Assembly (NCBI GenBank): GCA_031268535.1 | Contig: JAIRXB010000009.1 | Span: 1-56,219 of the forward strand | DNA: 56,219 nt | Direction: 5' to 3' | Origin: Puniceicoccales bacterium | GTDB taxonomy: Bacteria; Verrucomicrobiota; Verrucomicrobiia; Opitutales; JAIRLM01 | Part shown: positions 11,970 through 20,313 of the stretch, one piece after another | Numbering within the stretch: the first letter of the stretch is position 1 | How the letters are laid out: each line of letters begins with the position of its first letter | Notes under the pieces: generated by a model | Seen by the model: only the letters and a program-made list of their open reading frames with translations | Database searches by the model: none | Told to the model about the DNA's origin: nothing | Program-made: the position numbers and the translations under genes

Positions 11970-13058
11970 CTAGCGAAATTCTCCGGTGCCGCAACGGAAT
12001 CGCGCCGCTTCATTTGGCGGAACCAAAATGGCAAACAATTCGATGAAGCGTCCGCTGCACCAAGCGGCCGTGACTTCCCTCCAGTGGACCGTTAGGTCAA
12101 TAAATAATTCCAAAAGCGCCCGTTGAATTTGGACATGTTCCCCAAGGGAAAAAATGTCGGCGCACTCCCTTAGTCGCCGCAGATACCAATGGTTTTGCGC
12201 CGAAAGCTCGCAGCTGTCCGCAGCAATTTTAGCTTCGCCGGAACGCTTCCCGCCGGCTCCACCGGCAACCGATGGATCTTTGCCGCAGTCGGCGGCGGCC
12301 CTAAGCTGCATCGCAATGCGATTCCTTTGCTGCATTGCGGACAGTAGCGCTCGCGGTTCTCCGCCTGTGGCAAAAAAGCGGCCAGCTGCCTTTGCAAATG
12401 CGTCGAAATCCTTACGGAAGAACGCTTCGACCGGCTCGAAAAAATTATCTTCGCCAACTTCGCAAACCACCTCCCCAACGTCCATTGCGCATACATTTCT
12501 GCGCTCTCCGAGATAGACGCTAAGCTTTTCCAGTTCAGAGGCGATGCAGTGCGCGCCGTTGCCAATCCTCCCCATAAATAAACTGCGCCCGGCAAAATCA
12601 AAATTTAGGCCAAGTTCCGAAGCGGTCTCGGCAAAAATTTCCTCAGCTCCCCCAGCAGCGCCGTCGGCAATTTCCGTAACTTTGGTGCAGCACGATTTCA
12701 AACGCACATAGGTGCGCAGTCGCCTATCAATCGGACAGGCAGACAGCAGGACGGAAACAGATAAATTTTTGGCACCATTTAGCGCAGCACAAATTTTGTC
12801 AAAGGACGCCATGTGGCTTTCCGGTACGGTGGCGCCCATGAACGTAACCGAGCGGAGCCAAATGCGCCTTTCCGCCGAAAACATTGGAGTCGTCCTAATT
12901 AGCTCGTCCAGCTCTTCGGCAAGGGGCCGAAGGCCGCCGAAATCAAGCATCCGACCGCTCAAAATTTCCAGGCCTTCGCGAACGCCACCGGCCTCCCTCT
13001 CGGCGCGCCGCTCAACGGCAGAGGGGTCATTGCCGCAAATGAGATGAACGTCGCCCAT
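11970..13058 (-). CDS. holA: DNA polymerase III delta subunit
   Basis: This is the clamp-loader subunit that opens the beta clamp. At about 362 residues it has the size and layout of HolA: an N-terminal region beginning GDVHLICGND, a region around TTPMFSAERRIWLRSV matching the usual F...RRLVWL segment, a middle part with the ELEKLSVYLG motif, and a helical C-terminal collar domain (QIQRALLELFIDL). It carries no full Walker motif, as expected for delta. The start at MGDVH sits 7 bp after the tsf stop; the open frame extends 36 bp further upstream into tsf. It is third in the rpsB-tsf-holA run. The sequence is rather diverged. Confidence 0.82.
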   Translation of the reverse strand: MGDVHLICGNDPSAVERRAEREAGGVREGLEILSGRMLDFGGLRPLAEELDELIRTTPMFSAERRIWLRSVTFMGATVPESHMASFDKICAALNGAKNLSVSVLLSACPIDRRLRTYVRLKSCCTKVTEIADGAAGGAEEIFAETASELGLNFDFAGRSLFMGRIGNGAHCIASELEKLSVYLGERRNVCAMDVGEVVCEVGEDNFFEPVEAFFRKDFDAFAKAAGRFFATGGEPRALLSAMQQRNRIAMQLRAAADCGKDPSVAGGAGGKRSGEAKIAADSCELSAQNHWYLRRLRECADIFSLGEHVQIQRALLELFIDLTVHWREVTAAWCSGRFIELFAILVPPNEAARFRCGTGEFR

Positions 13059-13065
13059 TGGCGTA

Positions 13066-13656
13066 TTAGCGGCCGCCCGTCTGGAATCTGGCAAAATTTA
13101 CCACGCGCACATTTTCCCCCAGCTTTCCTATGTTTTCGCGGATTAGGTCGCCAACGGAAATGGCTGGATTCTTAACGAACGGCTGTTCGAGGAGGCACGT
13201 CGACGCATAGTACTTTGCCAAACGGCCACGCACTATGGACTCCCGCGCACTGTCCGACTTGCCGGCGCACTGGCTCTCGCCAATCTCCATTTCGCCCCTC
13301 ACAATTTCTTCGGGCACCTGCTCCTTTGAAATGTATGACGGATTGGAAGCGGCTACGTGGAGGCACAAATCCTTGGCGAGGACATGGAACTGTTCTGTTT
13401 TTGCTACGAAATCAGTTTCGCAATTGAGCTGCAGCAATACCCCTATGCGCCCTCCGGTATGTATGTAGGCCTCGACGGTGCCTTCCGACGCCTCTCGGTC
13501 AGCTTTTTTTGCCGCTCCGGCAATGCCCTTCTTCCTTAGGGCGACAACGGCACTTTCCATATCGCCCCCGCTTTCAACGAGGACGCGCTTGCAGTCCATC
13601 AGTCCGGCTCCGGTCCTTTCCCTCAGCTCGCCCACCATGGCGGCAGTAATTTCCAT
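13066..13656 (-). CDS. tsf: Elongation factor Ts, short form
   Basis: EF-Ts recycles EF-Tu by exchanging GDP for GTP. The N-terminal UBA-like domain is clear (LRERTGAGLMDCKRVLVES), followed by the core motif with LQLNCETDFVAKTEQF, whose TDFV residues contact EF-Tu. At 196 residues it is the short type with a single core subdomain, as in Thermus, rather than the ~280-residue form of E. coli. The C-terminal VGDLIRENIGKLGENVRVVNFARF is conserved. The start lies 2 bp after the rpsB stop, so the two are co-translated. Confidence 0.97.
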   Translation of the reverse strand: MEITAAMVGELRERTGAGLMDCKRVLVESGGDMESAVVALRKKGIAGAAKKADREASEGTVEAYIHTGGRIGVLLQLNCETDFVAKTEQFHVLAKDLCLHVAASNPSYISKEQVPEEIVRGEMEIGESQCAGKSDSARESIVRGRLAKYYASTCLLEQPFVKNPAISVGDLIRENIGKLGENVRVVNFARFQTGGR

Positions 13657-13658
13657 CG

Positions 13659-14501
13659 CTAAACCTCCTCCTTTTCCTTGGCCGAGTCAACACCATCATC
13701 CATTTCGGCAAACGCCCGTTGGGCCTGCTCCGAAAGCGTCACCGATGACTTTTCCGCTTCGAGGTCCTGTTGGGCGCCAATTGCCATTGGCGGCAACTTA
13801 TTGGCCCGGCTCAATTCCCTCGCCTCAACTCCGCGCAGAATCGCCGCAACCATCGCGTCCACAATTGCTTTTATGGAGCGAACGGAGTCATCGTTGCCGG
13901 GGATAGGAAAGTCGGCGCAGTCGGGATTGGAATTGCTATCAACTATGGCGATAACGGGAACACCCGTGCGCTTAGCCTCCCTTGCGGCGATGTCTTCGTT
14001 GCCAAGGTCCACAACAAATAGTGCAGCGGGCGGTTCCCCTATGGCGGTGAGACCTTCGAAATTGGCCTTCATGCGCTGCATCTTGCGCCGCAATGCTGCC
14101 CCCTCCTTGTTGGGCATTTTTTCGATTTCTCCGCTCTGCTCCATCTCCAAAAAGCGGCGGTACTTTTCAAGTCCCTGGTAAATTGTGTTAAAATTCGTCA
14201 GCGTGCCGCCAAGCCAGCGCACTACGCTAAATGGCATGCCCGTTTCGGCGGCCGCTTCGCGCACGATGTCTTTGGCCTGCGGCTTTGTTCCGATCAGCCA
14301 AATGCTCTGCCCGCCAGCCACTAGGTGCTCTGCGTAGTCGCACGCCCTCTCCAGCTGTGCGAGAGTCTTCTCCAAATCGATGATGGAGATGCCGTGGCGG
14401 TGGGCGTAGAGATATTTGCGAAATCGCGGGTTCCAGCGGCGCACCTGGTGGCCTATGTGGACACCCGCATCAAAAAGTTCTTGGGCCGTAGGTAGTGGCA
14501 T
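13659..14501 (-). CDS. rpsB: 30S ribosomal protein S2
   Basis: S2 assembles late into the small subunit and recruits S1. The 280-residue product starts with the family signature LFDAGVHIGHQVRRWNP and contains IIDLEKTLAQLERA, LGGTLTNFNTI, LFVVDLGNEDIAAREA and VPVIAIVDSNSNPDCADFPIPGNDDS. The C-terminal ~45 residues after AREL are an acidic, glutamine-rich tail beyond the usual core. It heads a tightly packed run rpsB-tsf-holA on the minus strand. The gap 14502-14775 between rpsB and the plus-strand array has no convincing gene; it probably holds the rpsB promoter, but I cannot point to one clear site. Confidence 0.97.
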   Translation of the reverse strand: MPLPTAQELFDAGVHIGHQVRRWNPRFRKYLYAHRHGISIIDLEKTLAQLERACDYAEHLVAGGQSIWLIGTKPQAKDIVREAAAETGMPFSVVRWLGGTLTNFNTIYQGLEKYRRFLEMEQSGEIEKMPNKEGAALRRKMQRMKANFEGLTAIGEPPAALFVVDLGNEDIAAREAKRTGVPVIAIVDSNSNPDCADFPIPGNDDSVRSIKAIVDAMVAAILRGVEARELSRANKLPPMAIGAQQDLEAEKSSVTLSEQAQRAFAEMDDGVDSAKEKEEV

Positions 14502-14775
14502 TGTCTTGTCTCCGTACGGCTAGGCGCCGCCTTGGATTTTTGTTAACTCAATGGCGAACGACCATCGGACGCCGATGGCATTTCTTGGAGCATTGCGCCA
14601 TAGGCAAGATTTTTCTGCTGAATTTTCGATCGGCCTCGGCGAAGCGAAAGCGGGCCAATGGCTTTTGATTGCGCCAAATTGAACGTCCATCCGCGCCAAC
14701 AGTTTTCCTTCCACAGGGTGCCGCCGCCACGGCGGCGGCCGCCCTAACTGGCTCAGCCGTAAACACTTAAATTCA

Positions 14776-15231
14776 ATGGGTGACATCTTTTTCCTTGCCT
14801 TTTGGGCCGATGCGCCATTGCCTTTGGTCGCAATGAGTATACATTTCCATCCAGGCTATTTTACCGCCATCACGCCCCTTGACACGGATAACGCACATGT
14901 CGCTGTTGCAGAAAATGGTCAGAACGTAATTGTTACGCGCACGCCGGATGGAGAGCACAACGTTGTCGCCCTAATATTCCCGCCAAACACACCGCTACGG
15001 ATTCTCGTCTACGGCATCAAGACCTCCAACGTGTGCAATGGGTCAATCCAAATTAAAATGGCCGGCAGTGAAATCTTCACCAAGATATCTGTAGCCGCCT
15101 TTTGTTGTGTTAACAGCTTTAGCACAACCCAGCTCGGAATATCGGTGGCGCTGACAAGCTTTGCTCGCCAAGCAAAGATTGGAAATTTACGTCTCTCGAA
15201 CCCTCATCTACCAAAAAATCTGCGCAGCTAA
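14776..15231 (+). CDS. Array protein, copy 1
   Basis: This 151-residue protein has unknown function. A hydrophobic start (DIFFLAFW) leads into the family block LPLVAMSIHFHPGYF, then AVAENGQNVIVTRTPDG, a middle VALIFPPNTPLRILV, a cysteine motif AAFCCVN and the shared end IGNLRLSNPHLPK. The start ATG lacks a clear ribosome site; an internal ATG at the AMSI position is shared by nearly all copies and may be the true start. It is closest to copy 3. It has no long membrane segment, and residues alternate in a way that suggests beta structure. Confidence 0.65.
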   Translation: MGDIFFLAFWADAPLPLVAMSIHFHPGYFTAITPLDTDNAHVAVAENGQNVIVTRTPDGEHNVVALIFPPNTPLRILVYGIKTSNVCNGSIQIKMAGSEIFTKISVAAFCCVNSFSTTQLGISVALTSFARQAKIGNLRLSNPHLPKNLRS

Positions 15232-15346
15232 GCAAAAAGCGCTCTGCGGAGCTGTCACGGCGACAATTGCGCCAATCGGCTCGGCCGCAAACGCTTAAAT
15301 TCGGCAAGGCGCCATCTTTTTTCTTGCCTTTTGGGGCAGTGCCGCA

Positions 15347-15739
15347 TTGCCATTGCGGCGCAATGAGTATACAATCCCATCCAGACTATTTTATTTCCAT
15401 CCCTTTTTTAACAGAGACAACACATACTACGCAATTGCGGCAAAAAACGGCATGGGTGTAATTGTTGCGCCCCTGCCAAAGGAAGGGCACCATACCGTTG
15501 CCATGGTAGTCGATCAAGACACACCAACGGCGACGCTCGCCACCTTGATCGCCAATTCCGGAATACGCACCGGAACACTCCCAATCAAAAGGATCGGCGG
15601 CGAATACGTCACTTCGATATATGTAGTCGCCTACTGTTTCGTTAGCAGGCCTGCCCCAAGCCCGTTCAGGCTATTGCCGGCGATGGAGGACTTTGCCAAT
15701 CAGGCGAGGAGTGGGAATTTACGGCTCACACACAATTAG
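15347..15739 (+). CDS. Array protein, copy 2, with compensated frameshifts
   Basis: Most of this copy matches copies 8 and 9 (VAMVVDQDTPTATLATLI, then IRTGTLPIKRIGGEYVTS, VAYCFV and GNLRLTHN). One extra base before the family ATG and one missing base near 15400 put the stretch between them in another frame. The family residues AMSI..HPDYFISIP are replaced by RRNEYTIPSRLFYFHP, after which the normal frame returns. The open frame continues upstream through FFLAFW but finds no good start, only TTG codons. It may be a pseudogene that stayed open by chance or a functional variant. Confidence 0.5.
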   Translation: MPLRRNEYTIPSRLFYFHPFFNRDNTYYAIAAKNGMGVIVAPLPKEGHHTVAMVVDQDTPTATLATLIANSGIRTGTLPIKRIGGEYVTSIYVVAYCFVSRPAPSPFRLLPAMEDFANQARSGNLRLTHN

Positions 15740-15889
15740 CGAACTCACAAATTAACGGCCACAGAACAAAAAGCGCCATGGCCAATCTACGAACGGGAGC
15801 CGTGGCGCCCACGGCTTTCTTTCCCCAGAAGGCGCCAACGTCACGGCGGCGGCCACCCTAACTGGCTCGGCCGCAAACACTTAAGCTCG

Positions 15890-16345
15890 GTGGGGCGACA
15901 TTTTTTTCTTGCCTTTTGGGACAACGCGTTATTGCCCTTGGTCGCAATAAGTATACGTTTCCATCCAAACCATTTTATTGCCATCCCATCTCTCGACACG
16001 GATAACGCACATGTTGCTGTTGCAGAAAATGATCAGAACGTAATTGTTGCGCGCACGCCGGATGGAGCGCACAATGTCGTCGCCATAATATTTCCGCCAA
16101 ACGCACCGCTACGGATTCTCGTCGCCGGCATCGACACATCCGGAGTGCGCAATGGCGTAATCCGAATTAAAACGGTCGGCAGCGAAATCTTCACCAAGAT
16201 ATCTGTGATCGCCTTTTGTTGTGTTAATAGCTTTAGCACAACTCAGCTCGGAATATCGGTGGCGCTTACAAGCTTTGCTCTCCAATCGGAGATTGGAAAT
16301 TTACGACTTTCGAACCCCTACATACCAAAAGATATGCGCAGCTAA
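15890..16345 (+). CDS. Array protein, copy 3
   Basis: This 151-residue copy is very close to copy 1 (AVAENDQNVIVARTPDG, IIFPPNAPLRILVAGID, CCVNSFSTTQLGISVALTSF). The codon equal to the family ATG reads ATA here (LVAISIRFHPNHF), so if this copy is translated it must start upstream, for which the GTG at 15890 is the candidate. The 5' T run is seven long. The function is unknown. Confidence 0.6.
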   Translation: MGRHFFLAFWDNALLPLVAISIRFHPNHFIAIPSLDTDNAHVAVAENDQNVIVARTPDGAHNVVAIIFPPNAPLRILVAGIDTSGVRNGVIRIKTVGSEIFTKISVIAFCCVNSFSTTQLGISVALTSFALQSEIGNLRLSNPYIPKDMRS

Positions 16346-16429
16346 GCAAAAAGCGCTCTGCAGCGCCGTCACGGCGGCAGCCACGCTAATCGGATTGGCC
16401 GCAAACGCTTAAGTTCGTCAGGCGGTGTC

Positions 16430-16871
16430 TTTTTTCTTGCCTTTTATGGCAATGGGGCATTACCCTTGGACGCAATGAATTCCATTCCCTATTTAGATCG
16501 AGTCATCGGCTCCGATCTTTTTAGCCAACAGACAATGCGTGTCGCACTTTCAGAAAACGGCCAGCGCGTAATTGTTCGGCCTTCAAAAAGTGGAGCTTCC
16601 ATGCCATTGCACTTTTGCACGCAAAGGCCTAGCTGGAATCGAAATCCACAAACTCGCCACCGATTCCGGAGTGATCGGTGGAACAATTCGAGTCATAAAT
16701 AGCGCCGACGGAAGCGTTACTTCGATACGCGTAGCCGCCTTTTGCTTTTATGAGTGCACGGCCACAACCGAGCGCGCAATGGAGGAGGCAAAAGACAATC
16801 TTGCTCTTCAGATTGGGAGTGGGAATTTATGCCTCACAAACCCCTATCGAGCCATATTTGGGAACGCCTAA
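16430..16871 (+). pseudogene. Array protein, copy 4, frameshifted
   Basis: The 5' block reads VFFLAFYGNGALPLDAMNS and continues with ALSENGQRVIVRPSKSGA. The frame then breaks near 16600-16625. The rest of the family (IGGTIRVINSADGSVTS, VAAFCFYE, GSGNLCLTNPY) continues one frame over to 16871. Part of the middle region is also shorter than in the other copies. It is probably dead, unless a frameshift joins the halves. Confidence 0.65.
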
Positions 16872-17056
16872 ATCAAAAAGTGTTACGGGATATGCGAATG
16901 GTGACCCGTGGCGCCATTGGACGCGCTGGGTCCCTGCGGGCAGCGCAACAAGCTCGCCGCGACCAACCTAACGCACACAACATAATCCGCTTAGCGGACA
17001 CCGGAAAGGCGTTTTTTCTTGCTTTTTTAGAGAAAACGGCAACGCCATTTGGCTCA

Positions 17057-17464
17057 ATGAGTGTGCATCTAGTCCATAATCATTCCACCTACGCACCCGT
17101 TTGCCTCGCCAAATCGCAAACGCCACTGGCGTGGCTGCCGACAAACAATTTTGCGGTTCTTTTTGATGTCGTAGACCAACCTGTTTCAGATGCCTACTTA
17201 GTTGCCGTAATTGTCGACAAAAATTCGAACGCAAAAACAACTGCCGTTCTCACCCGAAAGTCAGGACTTCAGAAGGGAGTTGTAGCCGTCGAAATTCTGA
17301 ATCGCGAAAACCCCGCCGAAACACAGAAGTCCATAGAAATACGTGTGTTTGGCTATTGTTTCGTCCAATACGCCGTCAACGGAGACACGGACACCATGGA
17401 GCAAATTGCGATGGAAAGTTTGGTCCGCCAGGCGCAAACTTGTAACTTGCAAGTCCTAATCTAA
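17057..17464 (+). CDS. Array protein, copy 5
   Basis: This copy has 135 residues from the family ATG (MSVHLVHNHSTY); the conserved hydrophobic block KAFFLAFLEKTATPFG lies in the same frame upstream from about 17010. Conserved parts are SDAYLVAVIVDKNSN, LQKGVVAVEILN, the cysteine motif VFGYCFVQ and a diverged end CNLQVLI that lacks the usual NPYLPK. It is one of the more diverged copies. The function is unknown. Confidence 0.6.
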   Translation: MSVHLVHNHSTYAPVCLAKSQTPLAWLPTNNFAVLFDVVDQPVSDAYLVAVIVDKNSNAKTTAVLTRKSGLQKGVVAVEILNRENPAETQKSIEIRVFGYCFVQYAVNGDTDTMEQIAMESLVRQAQTCNLQVLI

Positions 17465-17735
17465 ATTCCTCCAACGGTTAGCGGGTTCGCAAGGTGGCGC
17501 CAACGGAACAAAAGGCGTTTTTGCGGCTGGTCGGCGAATGGCGGCCAATGGCTGCTGGCGCTTTCCAGGCTATTCCGAGACAAGCCGTCCAGAGCCGAAT
17601 CAGAAGCATCACCTTTAGCGGTGTCGCAGCAGCAGCTTTCCCCTTTGGGGCCAGGACATTCAGCGGCCAAAAAAATTGGCGGCATTCTGGCGCGCATTAA
17701 ATACCGCACAGAGCCCATTTGGTGGCTCCGCCATC
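17465..17735. repeat. Array linker holding a scrap of the ABC exporter 3' end
   Basis: Bases about 17630-17735 align with about 20296-20395, which covers the last codons and downstream flank of the ABC exporter gene. Shared runs include attctggcgcgc and agagcccatt. The gene frame is not preserved. The scrap sits between array copies 5 and 6. I see no gene in this linker. Confidence 0.65.
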
Positions 17736-17800
17736 CCGCCGCGACCAACCTAACGCACACGGCACCAGCGGTTTAGTCGACAGCGGAAAGGCTTTTTTTC

Positions 17801-18229
17801 TTGCTTTTTTGGCGGAAAGCGGCAACGCCATTGGACGCAATGAGTGTACGTCTTTTTCCGGAAAACTTTGTCAGCATGCCAAATCTTAACACGCGAAACG
17901 CGCTCACAGCAACGATGCTAGACGGCACGCGCACACTTCTTGCGCCAGTAGCGCATCGAGACGTCTACGCGGCCATCATATTGTTGGGAGGGAGCTATCC
18001 ATCAGAAGTAATTGCACAAAAAATCAAAAAAACCGGGGCGCAAAAGGGAAACATCGAAGTCACATTTGATGGCGATGACACCACAATAGATGCACATATA
18101 TACGCCTATTGCTTCGTTGAAGGCGCAGTCACAAATGAAGAGCAGGCAAGAGAAAGCTTTGCATTTCAGGCGAAAAATGGAAATTTGCGCCTTTCGAACC
18201 CCTATCTACCAAAAGCTGTGCGCAGCTAA
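17801..18229 (+). CDS. Array protein, copy 6
   Basis: This 142-residue copy has a TTG start. A hydrophobic LFWRKAATPLDA precedes the family ATG (AMSVRLFPENFVSMPNLNT), followed by a conserved IYAYCFVEG cysteine motif and a GNLRLSNPYLPKAVRS end. The spacer between the T run and the ATG is one base longer than in copy 5. The FFLA block upstream is therefore out of frame with the body, and a shifted, still hydrophobic LFFLLFW is read instead. It is closest to copy 7. Confidence 0.6.
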   Translation: MLFWRKAATPLDAMSVRLFPENFVSMPNLNTRNALTATMLDGTRTLLAPVAHRDVYAAIILLGGSYPSEVIAQKIKKTGAQKGNIEVTFDGDDTTIDAHIYAYCFVEGAVTNEEQARESFAFQAKNGNLRLSNPYLPKAVRS

Positions 18230-18319
18230 GCAAAAAGCACTCTGCATCGCCATCCCGCCGCGGCCGACCTAACACACACGATTCCATCCGTTTAGCCAAC
18301 GGTGGATTGACGTTTTTTC

Positions 18320-18787
18320 TTGCTCTTTTGGCGGAAAACGCCAACGCGCCCTTTGGGCGCAATGAGCGTTTTGCCATTTCCAAGAAACCCCATCAGGCTG
18401 TCAGATCTTGACGCGCAAAACACACGCACCGCAATGACGACAAACGGCACGCGCCTAATTCTTGCGCGCGTTCATACGCAAGCTTTTGCGGCAGAGGCGG
18501 ACCAAAACGTCTGCGTAGCCGCCGTATTGCTAGAAGGAATATGTTCGCCAAAAGCAATTGACGACATGATTGACGCATCCGAAGCACGAAGAGTAGTCAT
18601 CAAAGTCAAATTTGATGACACTGCCGCCATCAGTGCGGTAACCATATTGGCCCATTGCAGCGTTGAATGCGCAAACCCAACAACACATTTTGGGGCAAGG
18701 ATGGCAAAAGAGAGCTTTATGCGTCAGGTGAAGATTGGAAATTTGTGCTCAACAAATGCATATCTACGCCAAAATCGACGCACATAG
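18320..18787 (+). CDS. Array protein, copy 7
   Basis: This 155-residue relative of copy 6 begins at a TTG (LFWRKTPTRPLGA) and passes the family ATG (MSVLPFPRNPIRLSDL). It then has the middle VCVAAVLLEGICSPKAI, the cysteine motif ILAHCSVEC and a diverged end IGNLCSTNAYLRQ. As in copy 6, the upstream FFLA block is out of frame with the body. The function is unknown. Confidence 0.6.
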   Translation: MLFWRKTPTRPLGAMSVLPFPRNPIRLSDLDAQNTRTAMTTNGTRLILARVHTQAFAAEADQNVCVAAVLLEGICSPKAIDDMIDASEARRVVIKVKFDDTAAISAVTILAHCSVECANPTTHFGARMAKESFMRQVKIGNLCSTNAYLRQNRRT

Positions 18788-18989
18788 AGCAAAAATGCTA
18801 CGAAAAATACAAATGGTGGCCCGTGGCGCCATTGGCCGCAACGGGGCGGCACGCAGCGTCCACGACCTTCCTTCAAACAACGCCACGGCAAATGGTAGCT
18901 CTAACCGGCTTGGTAGCAAACACTTAAGTTCGGCAGACAGTATCTTTCTTCTTGCCTTTTCAGATGAAGTGTCATTGCCCTTTGGGGCA

Positions 18990-19379
18990 ATGTGTATACA
19001 GTACTATCCAAACCATTTTATTGCCATACCCTTTTTTAATATAGGCGGCGCATTCGACGCAGTTGCGATAAAAGACGATCGGCGTGTTTGTGACATAATT
19101 GTTGCGACCATGCCAAAGGAAGAGTACTATGTCATTGCCGTAAAAGTCGATCAAAACACACCAATAGAGACGGTCGCCAAACTAATCGACTTTTCCGGTG
19201 TGCGCACTGGAACACTCAAAATCCAAAAGGTCGACGGCGAATGCGTCACTCTGGCGCCTATAGCCGCCTATTGTTACGTTACTTTGTCGGACACAGACCC
19301 GGCGCTCCGGCCATTGAAGGCGAGAGCTGACTTTGCTTATCAGGCGATAAATGGGAATTTACGGCTCACACACAACTAG
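18990..19379 (+). CDS. Array protein, copy 8
   Basis: This copy has 129 residues from the family ATG (MCIQYYPNHFIAIPFF). The same frame is open far upstream and reads KHLSSADSIFLLAFSDEVSLPFGA, so an upstream start is possible but no start codon stands out. The body shows DDRRVCDIIVATMPKEEYYV, VRTGTLKIQKVDGE, IAAYCYV and the short end GNLRLTHN. It is nearly identical over long stretches to copy 9, a recent duplication. Confidence 0.65.
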   Translation: MCIQYYPNHFIAIPFFNIGGAFDAVAIKDDRRVCDIIVATMPKEEYYVIAVKVDQNTPIETVAKLIDFSGVRTGTLKIQKVDGECVTLAPIAAYCYVTLSDTDPALRPLKARADFAYQAINGNLRLTHN

Positions 19380-19528
19380 CAAACTCGCAAATTAACGGCC
19401 GCAAAGCAAAAGTGTCCTGCGGCGCGGCAGGTGGTCGGCCTAACTGGCCCGGTCGCAAACACTTAAGTTCGGCAGACAGTATCTTTCTTCTTGCCTTTTC
19501 AGATAAAGTGTCATTGCCCTTTGGGGCA

Positions 19529-19918
19529 ATGTGTATACAGCACTATCCAAACCATTTTATTGCCATACCCTCTTTTGACATAGCCGGCGCGTTCGACGCA
19601 ATTGCGATAAAAGACGATCGGCGTGTTTGTGACATAATTGTTGCGCTCGCGCCAAAGAAAAGGCGCTATGTCGTTGCCATAGTAGTCGATCAAAACACAT
19701 CAACGGCGACGCTCACCAACTTAATCGAGGAATCCGGGATACGTACTGGAACGCTTCAAATCAAAAGGGCCGGCAGCGAATGCGCCACTTCGATATATGT
19801 CGCCGCCTATTGTTGCGCTACTTTCTCGAACTCAGACCCGGCGCTCCGGCCATTGGAGGCGAGAGCGGACTTTGCTCATCAGGTGAGGAATGGGAATTTA
19901 CGGCTCCCACACAATTAG
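19529..19918 (+). CDS. Array protein, copy 9
   Basis: This 129-residue copy from the family ATG is a near twin of copy 8, including the linker and 5' block (KHLSSADSIFLLAFSDK). Differences cluster in the middle (ALAPKKRRYVVAIVVDQN). It has the cysteine motif VAAYCCA and the end GNLRLPHN. It is the last recognisable copy before the convergent ABC exporter gene. The function is unknown. Confidence 0.65.
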   Translation: MCIQHYPNHFIAIPSFDIAGAFDAIAIKDDRRVCDIIVALAPKKRRYVVAIVVDQNTSTATLTNLIEESGIRTGTLQIKRAGSECATSIYVAAYCCATFSNSDPALRPLEARADFAHQVRNGNLRLPHN

Positions 19919-20313
19919 CAAACTCGCAAATTAACGGCCGCAAAGCAAAAGTGTCCTGCGGCGCGGCAAATGGTGGTCCGTAGCGCCATTTGACGCGCTT
20001 GGCATCTATGCGGCCATCGCAGTGTTCGCGAAAGGACGCGCCGCAAAAAAAATGCCACGCCTAATTTGTAATGTGAGGCCTCGCGCCACGGCTCACATTT
20101 TGGAGCTGAAACAGCGAGCACGCCTACGGCAACTGTGGCGCGCACTTCCCGCGGGCAGCGCCATCAGCTCGCCGTGGGGCCTGACTCGATGGCGTGGCCT
20201 CCATCAATTGCGACCGCGCGGTCGGCGTCGGAAAGCGTGGACGGACGTGCGCTCTCCCTCCGCCAAAGAAATTAACACGGTTGGCGGCGTCGCGGCATCT
20301 TTCTCCTTTAGGG
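19919..20313. repeat. Array tail with a second scrap of the ABC exporter 3' end
   Basis: The first 70 bp repeat the linker after copy 8 (ttaacggccgcaaagcaaaa). Bases about 20145-20250 align with about 20377-20480 inside the ABC exporter gene (gctcgccgtggg, ctcgatggcg, gcgtcggaaagcgtgga) but carry frame-breaking changes. The stretch is therefore a decayed partial copy of the neighbouring gene. No gene is seen here. Confidence 0.7.

Larger units (their letters stand above)
14740..19985 (+). repeat. Nine-copy tandem gene-family array
   Basis: Nine head-to-tail copies of one gene family with conserved 5' blocks lie here at intervals of roughly 450-800 bp. Each copy carries a conserved stretch upstream of the ATG (a cttaa(a/g)ttcg core, then a T-rich run before cttgcc, then cattgcc and a caatga/caatgt start context). 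Most copies also share a C-terminal GNLRLSNPYLPK or GNLRLTHN end. Linkers share blocks too, e.g. gcaaattaacggccgcaaa in copies 8 and 9. Subfamilies by eye: copies 1 and 3; copies 2, 8 and 9; copies 5, 6 and 7; copy 4 alone. Confidence 0.85.

Noticed and set aside
14520-14786. 88-codon minus-strand frame upstream of rpsB
   Set aside because: It has no recognisable domain and overlaps the start of array copy 1 and its conserved 5' block. It is most likely chance.
14740-19985. CRISPR array or insertion-sequence cluster
   Set aside because: The units are 450-800 bp genes with diverged bodies, not short repeats with spacers. No transposase, terminal inverted repeats or cas genes are seen.
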